A DNA stretch of 64,000 bases. Source: Massilia eurypsychrophila. Its GTDB lineage: Bacteria; Pseudomonadota; Gammaproteobacteria; Burkholderiales; Burkholderiaceae_D. The notes beneath the pieces are model-generated. The model ran no database searches, had not been told where the DNA came from, and saw only the letters and a list, made by a program, of their open reading frames with translations. Location: positions 186,001 to 250,000 of the forward strand of contig NZ_PDOC01000004.1 in assembly GCF_002760655.1 (NCBI RefSeq), written 5' to 3'. This document shows positions 8,818 to 17,503 of the stretch, piece after piece (the stretch's first letter is position 1; the number at the start of each line of letters is the position of its first letter). The position numbers and the translations under genes are program-made.

Positions 8818-9863
8818 GGGAAGATCGCCTGCAGCAGCGACGCCAGGTTATAGCCGCCCTTGATCAGCTGGGTCTTGGCGATGGCGGAACTGGGCACCGG
8901 ATAGTTGGCCGGCACTTCGAGGTTCCAGTTATAGTAAATCTCGCCCTTCTTGCTGGTCTGCTGGATGCCGGGGCCGAACGTGACGTCGGCATAGGCCAGC
9001 TTGGCGGCCACCAGCGAATCGTCGGCCCACTGGTAAGGCCAGGTGACCGGGTCGCCGGCGTTCTTGGCCACGTCCGGCTTGGTGGCGATGACGGCCTGGG
9101 CAAACTGTTCGGGGGTGCGGGTGCTGATGCGGCGCATCGCGTAGTCGACCGTCGTGCTGTCCCAGTACGAGTGGAACGGCTTGGTCAGCGCCTTCGGCAC
9201 GCCTTCGCGTTCAGGCTTGTTCTGGCCCGGGATCTGGCTCGCGCCCATGGCGGCGACCTTGTCGTCGTTCATCAGCAGGTTGTTGCCGCCGCGCGAATCG
9301 AAGATGCTGACGGTGTCGATATCGGCGTGCTTGTTCGGCACGACGAACTTGCCATCCTTGCCGATGAAGGCGGCGCCGACGTGCAGCGGCTGGTGGATGT
9401 CGCCGGTCATGTGGGTGATCAGCAGCAGCGCCTGGCGCTTGGAGAAACCGTGCGGGTTCAGCGCCGCATCGGTCTTGCCCTGCAAGACGGCGATGGCCTG
9501 CTTGAGGGTCTGGACGATGTCGTCCGGGTCGGTGCCAACGTCATTGTCGTGGTAGTGGTCCTTCTGGAACGGCACGTCGGTGTAGTGGTACACGCTGGCC
9601 TTCGGATTGGCGCTGACGTAGGTGACCATCTCCGGCGTCTGCGGCCCGCACCAGTTGCCCTTGACGCAGTCGGCCCACACCGAGATCGATTCGAGGCTCT
9701 CGCCAGGCAGCAGCAGCGCGGCGACCTGCTTTTCGGCGTTGCTGCCCTTGAGCAGTTTGTCGGCGATGGCGCCGACCGCGCGGTGGCCATCGTTGCCCCA
9801 AGCGAGTGCTTCAGTCGACAGGAAGGCGCCCGTCAACGCAAGTACGCAAGCTAGTTTTTTCAT
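8814..9863 (-). CDS. exported S1/P1-type nuclease
   Basis: A 349-residue secreted zinc nuclease. After the signal peptide the mature chain should begin at Trp in LAWGNDGH, because the N-terminal Trp is a zinc ligand in this family. GHRAVGAIAD, SVWADCVK, YHYTDVPF and THMTGDIHQPLHVG carry the other conserved His/Asp ligands. S1/P1 enzymes degrade single-stranded DNA and RNA to 5'-nucleotides and also remove 3'-phosphates. Downstream it overlaps the MipA gene by 4 bp. The 5'-nucleotidase gene ends 54 bp upstream, so nuclease and nucleotidase may share one transcript and act in sequence outside the cytoplasm. Confidence 0.93.
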   Translation of the reverse strand: MKKLACVLALTGAFLSTEALAWGNDGHRAVGAIADKLLKGSNAEKQVAALLLPGESLESISVWADCVKGNWCGPQTPEMVTYVSANPKASVYHYTDVPFQKDHYHDNDVGTDPDDIVQTLKQAIAVLQGKTDAALNPHGFSKRQALLLITHMTGDIHQPLHVGAAFIGKDGKFVVPNKHADIDTVSIFDSRGGNNLLMNDDKVAAMGASQIPGQNKPEREGVPKALTKPFHSYWDSTTVDYAMRRISTRTPEQFAQAVIATKPDVAKNAGDPVTWPYQWADDSLVAAKLAYADVTFGPGIQQTSKKGEIYYNWNLEVPANYPVPSSAIAKTQLIKGGYNLASLLQAIFP

Positions 9864-9917
9864 GTTTGTTTTTCCTTGGTTTGAACGTTATATGCCGCCC
9901 TTGGGCGGCCGGGGATG

Positions 9918-11615
9918 TCAGTTGATCCGGTCGATGCGCGGACGCGGCGCGGCCGGCGCGGCCAACGCGGCGCTGCCAGGCTGATTGCGCGCGAGGTAGC
10001 CGACGAAGGCGTCGAGGTCGAGGATCTGGGTGTCGACCTTGTTGGCCGCCTGCTTGAATACCGGATAGCCGTCGCCACCTTCGGCGAGGAAGTTGTTGGC
10101 CACCACCCGGTACGTCTTCGCGTCGTCGAGCGGGGCGCCGTCGATGCGGATACTGCCCGGCACCACGCGCTGGCCGTCCGGTCTGGCGTTGTCCCACTTG
10201 TAGTAGAACGAGCGCGAAACCTGCAGCATCGAGCGTCCGCCCGAAGCGCGCAGCCACTGGTTTTCGAGCAGTGCGCGCAGCTGTGCGCCGGTCATGTCCA
10301 TCACCACCAGCGTGTTCGAGAACGGCAGCACGGCCTGGGCCTGGCCGAACGTGGCGGTAAGGTTGTCGGCGACGTCGAAGTCGCTGCGCAAGCCGCCCAT
10401 GTTCATGAAGCCGACCTGCACGCCCTGGGCGCGGGTCGCTTCGACGACGGCATCGGCGACCAGGCCGCCGAGTGCCGATTCGCCGGCCTCGTTCATCTTG
10501 CGCGCGGTGCTGCGCTGCGCCACACGGGCGATCGGACGGGCCAGCGCGGCCGCGCTTTGCGCCTTGACACGGGCCAGGTAGCCGGCCACTTTCGGGTCGG
10601 CCGGATACTCGCCTGGCTTGACCGGGACGTTGCGCACGGCGACGTCAAGCACGCTGCCGGTGGCAGGGTCGATCGACAGCTTGATACGCGAGAGCACATG
10701 GCCGCCCATCTGCGCCTGGGTGATGGTGCGCCCGCCGGCCTTGCACTGGAAGCCGGTGTGCGAGTGGCCGCTGATGACGAGGCGGATGGCCGGATCGAGC
10801 CGCTCGGCGATGCCGACCACCGGGCCTTTCAGGCTGGTGCAGTCGGGCTGATCGAACGGCTCGGTGGTGTGGCCGCCTTCGTGGATCAGCACGACGAAGG
10901 CGGTGGCGCCTTGCGCGCGCGCCTGCGGCAGCGCCTTGTTGATGGCGTCGGCTTCGTCGGTGAAGGCGAGGCCGGCGATGCCGGAGGCGAGCACCACCGA
11001 CGGCGTGTTTTTCAACACGGCGCCGATGAAGGCGACCTTGACGCCCTTGACCTGCTCGATGGCGAACGCCGGCAGCAGCGGCTGGCCGGTGACCTTGTCG
11101 ATGACGTTGGCGGCCAGGTAGCTGAAGGCGGCACCGCTAAAGTCGGGCGCGAACTTGCAGGCGTTGACGCTCAAGGTCGGCTTGCAGCCGCCGCGCTGCT
11201 TGCGCAGCAGTTCGGCGCGGCCCTGGTCGAATTCGTGGTTGCCCACGGAGCTGAATTTCATGCCGAGCATGCTCAGCGCGACAATGCTGGGCTCGTCGCC
11301 CCACATCGACGACAGCGCCGGCGTGCCGCCGACCAGGTCGCCGGCACCGACGAGCAGCAAGTCCTTGTCTTCGACGCGGTAGGCCTGCAGCGCGGCGGCG
11401 AGGTTGTCGATGCCGCCGGCCATCATGGTGTTTTCCTTGCCCTCGCGCGCGCTGGTGTAGACGAACTTGGTCGCTTCGAGGTGCCCGTGGAAGTCGTTCA
11501 GCGCGACGAGGTTGATGTCGATGGGCGCGGCGGGCGCCGGCGCGCGCGCGGCGCAGCCGGCCAGCGCCAGGGCCAGGCTCAGGACGGTCGGGACTAGGAA
11601 GGGAGCAAGTTTCAT
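9918..11615 (-). CDS. 5'-nucleotidase / 2',3'-cyclic phosphodiesterase lipoprotein
   Basis: A 565-residue protein with a lipoprotein signal (LALALAGC), so it is likely anchored in the envelope. The N-terminal metallophosphatase domain shows NDFHGHLE, GAGDLVGGTP, VGNHEFDQG, IHEGGH and SGHSHT; the C-terminal 5'-nucleotidase domain ends around NNFLAEGGDGYPVF, a substrate-binding loop of UshA-like enzymes. It would convert nucleotides to nucleosides plus phosphate. The start at 11615 puts the signal peptide first; an in-frame start 108 bp upstream would read through the terminator hairpin. It follows the TonB receptor gene on the same strand but is separated by that terminator. Confidence 0.93.
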   Translation of the reverse strand: MKLAPFLVPTVLSLALALAGCAARAPAPAAPIDINLVALNDFHGHLEATKFVYTSAREGKENTMMAGGIDNLAAALQAYRVEDKDLLLVGAGDLVGGTPALSSMWGDEPSIVALSMLGMKFSSVGNHEFDQGRAELLRKQRGGCKPTLSVNACKFAPDFSGAAFSYLAANVIDKVTGQPLLPAFAIEQVKGVKVAFIGAVLKNTPSVVLASGIAGLAFTDEADAINKALPQARAQGATAFVVLIHEGGHTTEPFDQPDCTSLKGPVVGIAERLDPAIRLVISGHSHTGFQCKAGGRTITQAQMGGHVLSRIKLSIDPATGSVLDVAVRNVPVKPGEYPADPKVAGYLARVKAQSAAALARPIARVAQRSTARKMNEAGESALGGLVADAVVEATRAQGVQVGFMNMGGLRSDFDVADNLTATFGQAQAVLPFSNTLVVMDMTGAQLRALLENQWLRASGGRSMLQVSRSFYYKWDNARPDGQRVVPGSIRIDGAPLDDAKTYRVVANNFLAEGGDGYPVFKQAANKVDTQILDLDAFVGYLARNQPGSAALAAPAAPRPRIDRIN

Positions 11616-11654
11616 CGTTATAAGAATTCCGGGTAGGTACTGCAGTGAGCGGAC

Positions 11655-11680
11655 GAAAAAACAGGCCCGAGGGCCTGTTC
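11655..11680 (-). terminator. intrinsic terminator after the TonB receptor gene
   Basis: On the minus strand AACAGGCCC-TC-GGGCCTGTT is a 9-bp perfect stem followed by six T residues. It lies between the TonB receptor stop (11742) and the 5'-nucleotidase start (11615) and should separate the two transcripts. Confidence 0.85.
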
Positions 11681-11741
11681 GATTATGCACCTTTTCCGCT
11701 CCGCTGCAGGGTGTACTCTGCAACGGACCGGGTGGAACTAT

Positions 11742-14126
11742 TTAGATGTCCATCGAGAGGGTGACCGACGCAAAGCGTGGCGCGCCCAGGTAGTAACGCA
11801 GGGTGCCGGCCGAAATACCAGGGTAAGCCGTGGTATTGGTGACGCTGGTCGACGACGCATTGCGGTACTGCTTGTTGGTGATGTTGCTCCAGTTGAAGGT
11901 CAGCTTAGGGCGCTTCAGGATGCCGTAGTTAGGAAACGTGTAGCCGGCGTCAAAGCCGAACACGGTGTAACCCGGCGACTTTTCGTCGTTGACCAGCGTC
12001 GACTGCTGCTCGCTGGTGGCCTTTGCCTTCACACGCGCCCAGAACGATTTTTGCGAGTACTCGAGCGACAGGCCACCCTTCAGGCGTGGCGTGTTCGGCA
12101 GTTCCTTGCCGCCCAGCGGCAGAGTTGCGGTCGACGTTACGCGCAGGTCGTCCTGGATTTCGCTCTTGATGTATCCGACCGAACCGTACAGCGACCAGCC
12201 GTTGATTGGCATGTTGTTCGCTTCGATTTCGAAACCGCGCGTCTTGACGTCGCCGACGTTGGTGTAGCTGTTGGCGTTGGCGATCGGATCGAACCCGCTT
12301 GCCTGGCGGTTCTTGAATGACACGCCGAACGCCGTGAAGGTGGCGATGAAGCGGCTATCCTGGTGGCGGTAACCGATGTCGGTATTCCACGACGTCTCTT
12401 CCTTGACGTCGCCGGCCAGCTGCACGACGCCCGGGCTGATGATCTTGACGTTGGTGCCGACGTTCGAAAACACGAAGTTAGGCGGCGCCTTCATGTTTTT
12501 GGCAATGCTGATGAAGATCTGGTCGTCGTTGGTGATCTTGTAACGTGCGCCGAACTGCGGCAGCACGGCCTTATAGGTGCGCGCGATCTGGTAAGTCGCG
12601 TTGCGGTTCGCTTCGCTGGAGTAGTTGGTGAAATCACGCTTGATGAAAGGCGTGCGCACCCCGATGTTGATCAGTGCTTTGCCGTCCAACATGCTGATCG
12701 TATCCTGCACGAATGCCTGGTATCCGGTCGACAGAGTGCGGTTGTCGCGGCTGATGTTGACCTGGCTGCCGTCGGCTCGCAAGATTCTTCCGTCCTGCAG
12801 ATACACGTCGACCGGATTGCCTTCGTCGGTGACGCGCACCATCGGGCTGGTCTGACGGTGGGTTGCCTTCTCGTACCAGCCGCCGGCGAGGATCTCGTGG
12901 TTGCCGATCGTGTGGGTGACCGACGCCGTCACGCCTGGGCGCTGGGTGCGGGTGACCGATGCGTTGGCGACGATGACGGTGTCGAGGGTGTCGCCGTCAC
13001 CGTTGAGGTCGATAGCGGCAGTGTTCGCCAACGTGGTGGTGTTCAGGAAGCCGCTACCTTCATTCTGCGAGCGTTGCTGCAGGCCGCCGTTGCCGAAACC
13101 GTACCAGTAATAAGGGATGATCTTGATGTCGGTGTTTTCGCCGACACGGAATTTCGCGGTGGCCGAGAAAATCGCGTTCTTGAACGGGTTCAGGTACAGG
13201 CCATAGTACAACGGCGACGGCACGGTATCGCGCTGGGCGGTGCCGCCCACTGGCTTGACGTGGCCAGGGAAGGTTGGCGACGTGTCGTAGTAGTAGCCGA
13301 AGTTCTTCAGTTCGGTCAGCGTCAGGTTGTTGATGCTGTTGTTGGTTGCCTGGTTGTACAGCAGCGTCGCGTGCACGTAGTTAAAGCGATCCCAGTCGTA
13401 GTTAAAGCCGGCATCGACGTGGTCGCGGTTGGCGCCGCCCAGACCCTTCCACTTGTCTGCCTGTGCATTCGAGAACGAAATGAACGCCTTCGAACGCTTG
13501 TCGGAAAAATAGCCCGTGTCGTAACGGACGAAGGTCTTGTGCATTGCCAATTGGCCGATGGTTTGTGCGATGCGCACGCGGCTCTTGTTTTCTGGTTTGC
13601 AGGTGACGATGCCGAAGTTGCCGCCCGAGGCGCCCACTTGCGGCGAGTCGACGTCGGTCGAACCCTGGGTCACGAACTGCGAGCAGGTGTTTTCCTGGTC
13701 GACGTACTCTTGTGGGTAGACAGCGAAGTTGCCCGAGTCGTTGACCGGCACGCCGTTGATGGTGGCGCCGATCTGATCGCTGTTGAAACCGCGCAGGCTC
13801 ATGCCGCCGCCGAACAGGCCGGTGGCGTCATGGTTGTAGCTGTTTACCGACGGCAGCATTTCGAGAGCTTCATATGCGTTGCCCGTTGGGCGCTGCTTTT
13901 CCAATTCCTCAGCGGTGATGGTCGAACGCGCTTTTGGCGCATCTTCGGTAACCATCAGGCCCATACCGATTTTCTTACCGGTAATGACAACTTCAGCTCG
14001 CGGCGCCGATGCAGCGACTTCTGGCGTCGTCTGCGCGTACGCCGACACGCTCAGGCACGCGAGCTGGCAGGCCAGAGCGATCAGGCTCAGGCGCAGCTTA
14101 GGTTGTTGAATAAAAGCGGATTGCAT
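11742..14126 (-). CDS. TonB-dependent outer-membrane receptor
   Basis: A 794-residue receptor with a signal peptide ending at AYAQ, then a plug domain (EELEKQRPTGNAYEALEMLP, LRGFNSDQIGATINGVPVND) and a long beta-barrel. The C-terminal strand ends RFASVTLSMDI, close to the usual aromatic-ended barrel signature. The normal TonB-box region is probably EVVITGKK (about residues 45-52). It is flanked by an exported adenosine deaminase upstream and a 5'-nucleotidase and nuclease downstream, so nucleosides, nucleotides or oligonucleotides are reasonable candidate ligands, but this is inference from context. An AGGGAG ribosome site precedes the start, and a perfect inverted repeat lies about 40 bp upstream. 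Confidence 0.92.
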   Translation of the reverse strand: MQSAFIQQPKLRLSLIALACQLACLSVSAYAQTTPEVAASAPRAEVVITGKKIGMGLMVTEDAPKARSTITAEELEKQRPTGNAYEALEMLPSVNSYNHDATGLFGGGMSLRGFNSDQIGATINGVPVNDSGNFAVYPQEYVDQENTCSQFVTQGSTDVDSPQVGASGGNFGIVTCKPENKSRVRIAQTIGQLAMHKTFVRYDTGYFSDKRSKAFISFSNAQADKWKGLGGANRDHVDAGFNYDWDRFNYVHATLLYNQATNNSINNLTLTELKNFGYYYDTSPTFPGHVKPVGGTAQRDTVPSPLYYGLYLNPFKNAIFSATAKFRVGENTDIKIIPYYWYGFGNGGLQQRSQNEGSGFLNTTTLANTAAIDLNGDGDTLDTVIVANASVTRTQRPGVTASVTHTIGNHEILAGGWYEKATHRQTSPMVRVTDEGNPVDVYLQDGRILRADGSQVNISRDNRTLSTGYQAFVQDTISMLDGKALINIGVRTPFIKRDFTNYSSEANRNATYQIARTYKAVLPQFGARYKITNDDQIFISIAKNMKAPPNFVFSNVGTNVKIISPGVVQLAGDVKEETSWNTDIGYRHQDSRFIATFTAFGVSFKNRQASGFDPIANANSYTNVGDVKTRGFEIEANNMPINGWSLYGSVGYIKSEIQDDLRVTSTATLPLGGKELPNTPRLKGGLSLEYSQKSFWARVKAKATSEQQSTLVNDEKSPGYTVFGFDAGYTFPNYGILKRPKLTFNWSNITNKQYRNASSTSVTNTTAYPGISAGTLRYYLGAPRFASVTLSMDI

Positions 14127-14164
14127 TGAGAACTCCCTAGAGTGTTATTGTAAAAACGACATCT

Positions 14165-14181
14165 GCAAGTGACACACTTGC
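14165..14181. promoter_or_regulatory. perfect inverted repeat GCAAGTG-ACA-CACTTGC
   Basis: Two 7-bp arms with a 3-bp spacer lie about 40 bp upstream of the TonB receptor start codon. The size and position suit a dimeric repressor operator or a 5'-UTR hairpin. No matching copy was noticed upstream of the adenosine deaminase, nucleotidase or nuclease genes, and the cognate regulator is unknown. Confidence 0.4.
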
Positions 14182-14585
14182 GGCAAAAAAATGGTTTCGG
14201 CACCGTGACCCCGGACCGCACTGCGGCAGCTTATAGGGGCCGCGTGACATTGACATGACATCAACGCGTATATGGAGAAGTTGCCAAAAAATACAAAATA
14301 GGCAAGTTCTTGGTCAACTATGCATTAAGGCTACATTGCTGACAAATACCATTTCGTTTCGGCATTTATACGATAAAAATATATATGCGCAAAAGAAAAA
14401 GTCTGGAAAGTCTCGTGCCATTCGCCAAAGGATTGCTGCGTATCAAGGCGCGATTATAAAGGAGGCGCTGAAGGCAGAATTCCTTTCGGGGGGAATTTTG
14501 ATAAAGCCGAGTCGGATGGGGAGATTGTGTAGCGAGATGACCACAAAGATGGCGAAAACGTAATGACATTGCCGCTTGCGGGCGG

Positions 14586-14608
14586 TCTGGCGGCGTGGCG
14601 CCGCCAGA
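14586..14608 (-). terminator. strong hairpin after the adenosine deaminase gene, no T-tract
   Basis: TCTGGCGGCG-TGG-CGCCGCCAGA has 10-bp perfect arms and starts 14 bp beyond the deaminase stop codon. There is no run of T on the minus strand, so it would be at most a transcript-stabilising hairpin or a weak terminator. Confidence 0.4.
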
Positions 14609-14622
14609 GGTCGTGGCGGCGG

Positions 14623-16122
14623 TTAACGCGCGCGAACGGCCGGCTTGTGCGCGCCGAACGCCGCGATGGCCGCCTCGAAACGGGCAAAACGCTGGTCCAG
14701 CTGGCGCGTCAGCCGTTGTTTTTGCGCATCAGGCAGGAAAGCGTAGCGCACGCTGTTGTAGGACACCTTCTTCACTTCGGCATAGTCGGGCTTGTAGCGG
14801 CTGGCAAACAGCACGTACTCCTGTGCCAGGGTATGGCGGGTCACGCCGGCGTCGTCGGTCGAGATGACAAACGGCACGCCATGCTTGCGGTACAAGGTGA
14901 TCGGGTGATTTTCGCCGCGCACGCCGTTGATGAAATCGTTGCTCGTCAGGTTGATCTCGACCGGCACGTCGGCCTCGCGCAGCTTTTTCATGATGGCGAA
15001 GATGTTGCTTTCGTGGGCCAGGTCGATGCCGTGACCGATGCGGTTGGCGCCGGCCACGTTGAGCGCATGGTCGATGTGGAACTTCAGCCCTTCGGGGGCA
15101 ACGTCGCCGAGCGCCAGTTCGCCGGCATGCAGCGCGATTTTCACCTTCGGGTACTGCGCTTTGAGGAACCGGAACATCTTCATGTGCAGCGCGTAGTCGC
15201 GCATCGACACGGCCTGACTCTCCTGGCCGACGATGTTGACGCCGACGATCAGGTCGCTCTGGCTGGCGGCCTTGAAGCCGGCCACCATCGACGAGAACAC
15301 CTGCGACGGCGCCAGCAGGCGCAGCACGTAGGCCTGGTAGCGCATGGTGAAGTTGTCGTCGTCGATGTTGGCGGCGGCGGCGTGGATCTTGGCGACGTAA
15401 TCGGCGATGTTGCGGCCGAACGCGGCGTCCTGCTCGAGATTGGCCAGCTGGCCGCGCATCAGTTCGGTGAAGGCGGCGTCGTCCAGGCCGACCTGCGCGG
15501 CCCTGGTGTCGAAGCCGGCGTGCAAGGTAAACGGCGCCAGTTTGAACATCGTCTCTATATAGCTGACGTTTTCGGCGATGGCGCGCTGCTTGAGCGTTTG
15601 CAGGCCTTCGGCAAAATTGGCGTTCGATACCGGCCCGAAGTAGCCGAAGGTCTGGAAGAACTGGCGGTCCGGCGGCGGCTGGTTGGCGCCATGGTTGTGG
15701 AAGTCCTTGCTCGACCAGCGCTGCAGCAATTCGCGCCAGGTGAAGTCGTCGGCGAACAGCTCGCTGCCGGACAGGCAGGTGCGCTGGGCCGGCGGCAGCG
15801 CGCGCTCGGCATCGATGACGGCCTTGTTGGTTTCGATGCGGTAGGTCAGCTTGTTGGCGCAATAGCCCTGCTTGTCGAGGAACTCGACGTACTGCTCGGC
15901 GTACAGCGAGCCCGAATAGTGGTGGTGCAGGTCGCCGCCCTTCGGCATTTGCGTGAAGAACATCGTCAGTTCGGCCAGGCGCGCATCGTGGCCGCCAACC
16001 AGGCTGGCCAGATAGCGGGCGGTCGCCGCTTCGTTGCCTTTTGGCAGCGGCTCCTTGGCGCCCGCGCCGGCCGTGACGCCGGCCAGGGCCAGGGCGATCA
16101 TCAGGCTGAGTGTCTTCTGCAT
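14623..16122 (-). CDS. exported adenosine deaminase-family protein (ADGF-like)
   Basis: A 499-residue amidohydrolase with a signal peptide (cleavage near AGAGAKEP), so it acts outside the cytoplasm. DLHHHYSGS gives the HxH zinc ligands; HAGELALG, IGHGIDL and ISTDDAGVTR hold the remaining ligands and the catalytic Glu/His/Asp of adenosine deaminases. At about 500 residues it is longer than the 330-350 residues of cytosolic Add, as in secreted growth-factor-type deaminases (ADGF/CECR1). It would turn extracellular adenosine or deoxyadenosine into inosine. It fits with the exported nuclease and nucleotidase nearby, which would supply adenosine. Confidence 0.9.
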   Translation of the reverse strand: MQKTLSLMIALALAGVTAGAGAKEPLPKGNEAATARYLASLVGGHDARLAELTMFFTQMPKGGDLHHHYSGSLYAEQYVEFLDKQGYCANKLTYRIETNKAVIDAERALPPAQRTCLSGSELFADDFTWRELLQRWSSKDFHNHGANQPPPDRQFFQTFGYFGPVSNANFAEGLQTLKQRAIAENVSYIETMFKLAPFTLHAGFDTRAAQVGLDDAAFTELMRGQLANLEQDAAFGRNIADYVAKIHAAAANIDDDNFTMRYQAYVLRLLAPSQVFSSMVAGFKAASQSDLIVGVNIVGQESQAVSMRDYALHMKMFRFLKAQYPKVKIALHAGELALGDVAPEGLKFHIDHALNVAGANRIGHGIDLAHESNIFAIMKKLREADVPVEINLTSNDFINGVRGENHPITLYRKHGVPFVISTDDAGVTRHTLAQEYVLFASRYKPDYAEVKKVSYNSVRYAFLPDAQKQRLTRQLDQRFARFEAAIAAFGAHKPAVRAR

Positions 16123-16441
16123 GCGTGTTTCTCTCTTGTCGATTGTTGGGCGGCGCGCCAGCGTCCGCGGCGCCTTTTCCTGCGCGCTACTTTATAGGCT
16201 TCATACCTCGTTTGCAATAACGTGGCGAAAGCGCAAAGCCGCGGGCTTTCGACTATTGCTTTTCGGCACTTTTCTCATGCAGGCGGTTATAATGGCCGCT
16301 GATCCTGTCAGCAATGGGCGGGTGGAAATCGTCCAATCCTTGACCCCAACGGGTTGACTAGGGACAACACATCATATCTACTGTGGAGTGCGCAGCCCAG
16401 CGGCGCACTTTCATTTTCGTCATTACATCGGGGCTTTATTC

Positions 16442-16765
16442 ATGCCGAAGGCCAAGTTCCTCAGTGCGGAGCTGTACAACGCAGTCAAGCGCGATGTGTC
16501 CAAGCACATCAAGAAAAAGCTGCGGGGCATGGAAATCGACGTCACCGACATGGAGCTGCATAATTCCTCGCAGACGAAGACGCTGCGCGTGTATGTCACG
16601 CTCAGCCGCACGACCAACCTGAAGGCGCTGTACCTGGCCGAGTCGATGATCTGCAAGGAGCTGCAGGACGAGTTCGACATGCAGCCGCACGCGTTTTACT
16701 GGCGCTACCTGCCAGAAGAAAAAGCGGCGGAAGAAGCCGCGCCGCTCCCGACACCTGACTCCTGA
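16442..16765 (+). CDS. conserved-looking hypothetical protein upstream of a CheY-like regulator
   Basis: A 107-residue soluble protein starting MPKAKFLSAELYNAVKRDVS. The charged N-terminal half is predicted helical, the centre (TLRVYVTLSRTTNLKALYLAESM) mixed, and the C-terminus ends in an alanine/glutamate/proline tail. No family is recognised. A start at 16388 is also open, but the ATG at 16442 begins where coding character starts. It is separated by only 6 bp from the response regulator and the two are almost certainly co-transcribed. A possible promoter (TTGACT at 16354, 17-bp gap, TCTACT) lies upstream. A role linked to signal transduction is only suggested by the neighbour. Confidence 0.65.
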   Translation: MPKAKFLSAELYNAVKRDVSKHIKKKLRGMEIDVTDMELHNSSQTKTLRVYVTLSRTTNLKALYLAESMICKELQDEFDMQPHAFYWRYLPEEKAAEEAAPLPTPDS

Positions 16766-16771
16766 AACGCC

Positions 16772-17137
16772 ATGCCTAGTCAAAAAATACTTATAGTCGA
16801 CGATTCGCTGTCGCAGCGGCTGGTTTTAAACGCCCTGCTGACCAAGGAAGGTCACACCGTCATCATGGCCAACGATGGCGAGGAAGCGGTCGCCAAGGCC
16901 AAGAGCGAGCTGCCCGACCTGATCATCATGGACATCGTCATGCCGGGCCTGAACGGTTTCCAGGCCACGCGGGCCATCACCAACGACGAGACCACCTGGC
17001 ACATTCCGGTGATCCTGCTCACCAGCAAGGACATGGATTCGGACCGCATCTGGGCGCTGCGCCAGGGCGCCACCGCCTTCCTCAACAAGCCGCTCGACCA
17101 CGTCGCGCTCATCTCGTTGATCGAGACGCTGGCCTAA
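16772..17137 (+). CDS. single-domain response regulator (CheY/PilG/PilH-like)
   Basis: A 121-residue receiver with no output domain. The acidic pair D10-D11, phospho-acceptor D54 (IIMDIVMPG), T84 (LLTSKD) and K106 (FLNKP) are all in place, so it should be phosphorylatable. The sequence after the acceptor (MPGLNGFQATRAI) resembles the twitching-motility regulators PilG and PilH more than enteric CheY. No histidine kinase lies next to it. It is co-transcribed with a small hypothetical protein, and the array of short repeats begins directly after its stop codon. Confidence 0.9.
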   Translation: MPSQKILIVDDSLSQRLVLNALLTKEGHTVIMANDGEEAVAKAKSELPDLIIMDIVMPGLNGFQATRAITNDETTWHIPVILLTSKDMDSDRIWALRQGATAFLNKPLDHVALISLIETLA

Positions 17138-17144
17138 GAATGCT

Positions 17145-17489
17145 GGGGTCAGGTCTGACATTCGGACATTTTGCTGGGGTCAGGTCTGACATTCGGACAT
17201 TTTGCCGGGGTCAGGTCTGACATTCGGACAAATCCCGCTTGCGGTCTCGCCTTGGGATGCGATCCACGACAGAGTTTTTCCCGCTGGAACACGTCCACCA
17301 CAAAAAAAGCGTGAAAAATGTCCGATTGTCAGACCTGACCCCAGCTATTTGTCCGGTTGCCAGACCTGACCCCAGCTATTTGTCCCAAAAAAAGCGTGAA
17401 AAATGTCCGATTGTCAGACCTGACCCCAGCTATTTGTCCGGTTGTCAGACCTGACCCCAGCTATTTGTCCGAATGTCAGACCTGACCCC
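17145..17489. repeat. REP-like array: three forward and five inverted copies of a 24-bp unit
   Basis: The unit begins GGGGTCAGGTCTGACATTC and ends GGACA. Forward copies lie at 17145-17168, 17176-17199 and 17207-17230 (31-bp period). Inverted copies lie at 17319-17342, 17350-17373, 17404-17427, 17435-17458 and 17466-17489. A 70-90 bp unique spacer sits between the two orientations. Within the inverted part an 85-bp block (17301-17385) is repeated in tandem at 17386-17470 with a single difference seen (17360 C versus 17445 T). The array fills the space between the response regulator and guanine deaminase genes and could fold into long hairpins. Similar units occur at 29350-29546 and 38879-38940. 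Confidence 0.9.
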
Positions 17490-17503
17490 AGTGTTTCCAA
17501 AGA

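Larger units (their letters stand above)
14127..14622. other. 496-bp intergenic region, AT-rich
   Basis: The stretch between the TonB receptor and adenosine deaminase genes is visibly more AT-rich than the rest of the window. It holds the receptor's 5' region with an inverted repeat (14165-14181), a TTGCC...GGCAA repeat around 14280-14305, and a GC-rich hairpin after the deaminase gene. An open frame at 14255-14563 was judged non-coding. No RNA gene or insertion sequence was recognised. Confidence 0.6.

Noticed and set aside
12363-14129. 588-residue open frame opposite the TonB receptor
   Set aside because: Antisense artefact; the receptor on the minus strand has plug and barrel motifs.
14255-14563. 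102-residue lysine-rich open frame in the AT-rich gap
   Set aside because: No recognisable domain, no good ribosome site, and composition fits non-coding AT-rich DNA.
17239-17454. 71-residue open frame inside the repeat array
   Set aside because: It is made of translated repeat units and has no independent coding character.
17145-17489. CRISPR-like regularly spaced repeats
   Set aside because: Units occur in both orientations with identical 7-bp gaps, the spacers are not unique sequences of about 30 bp, and no cas gene is present.
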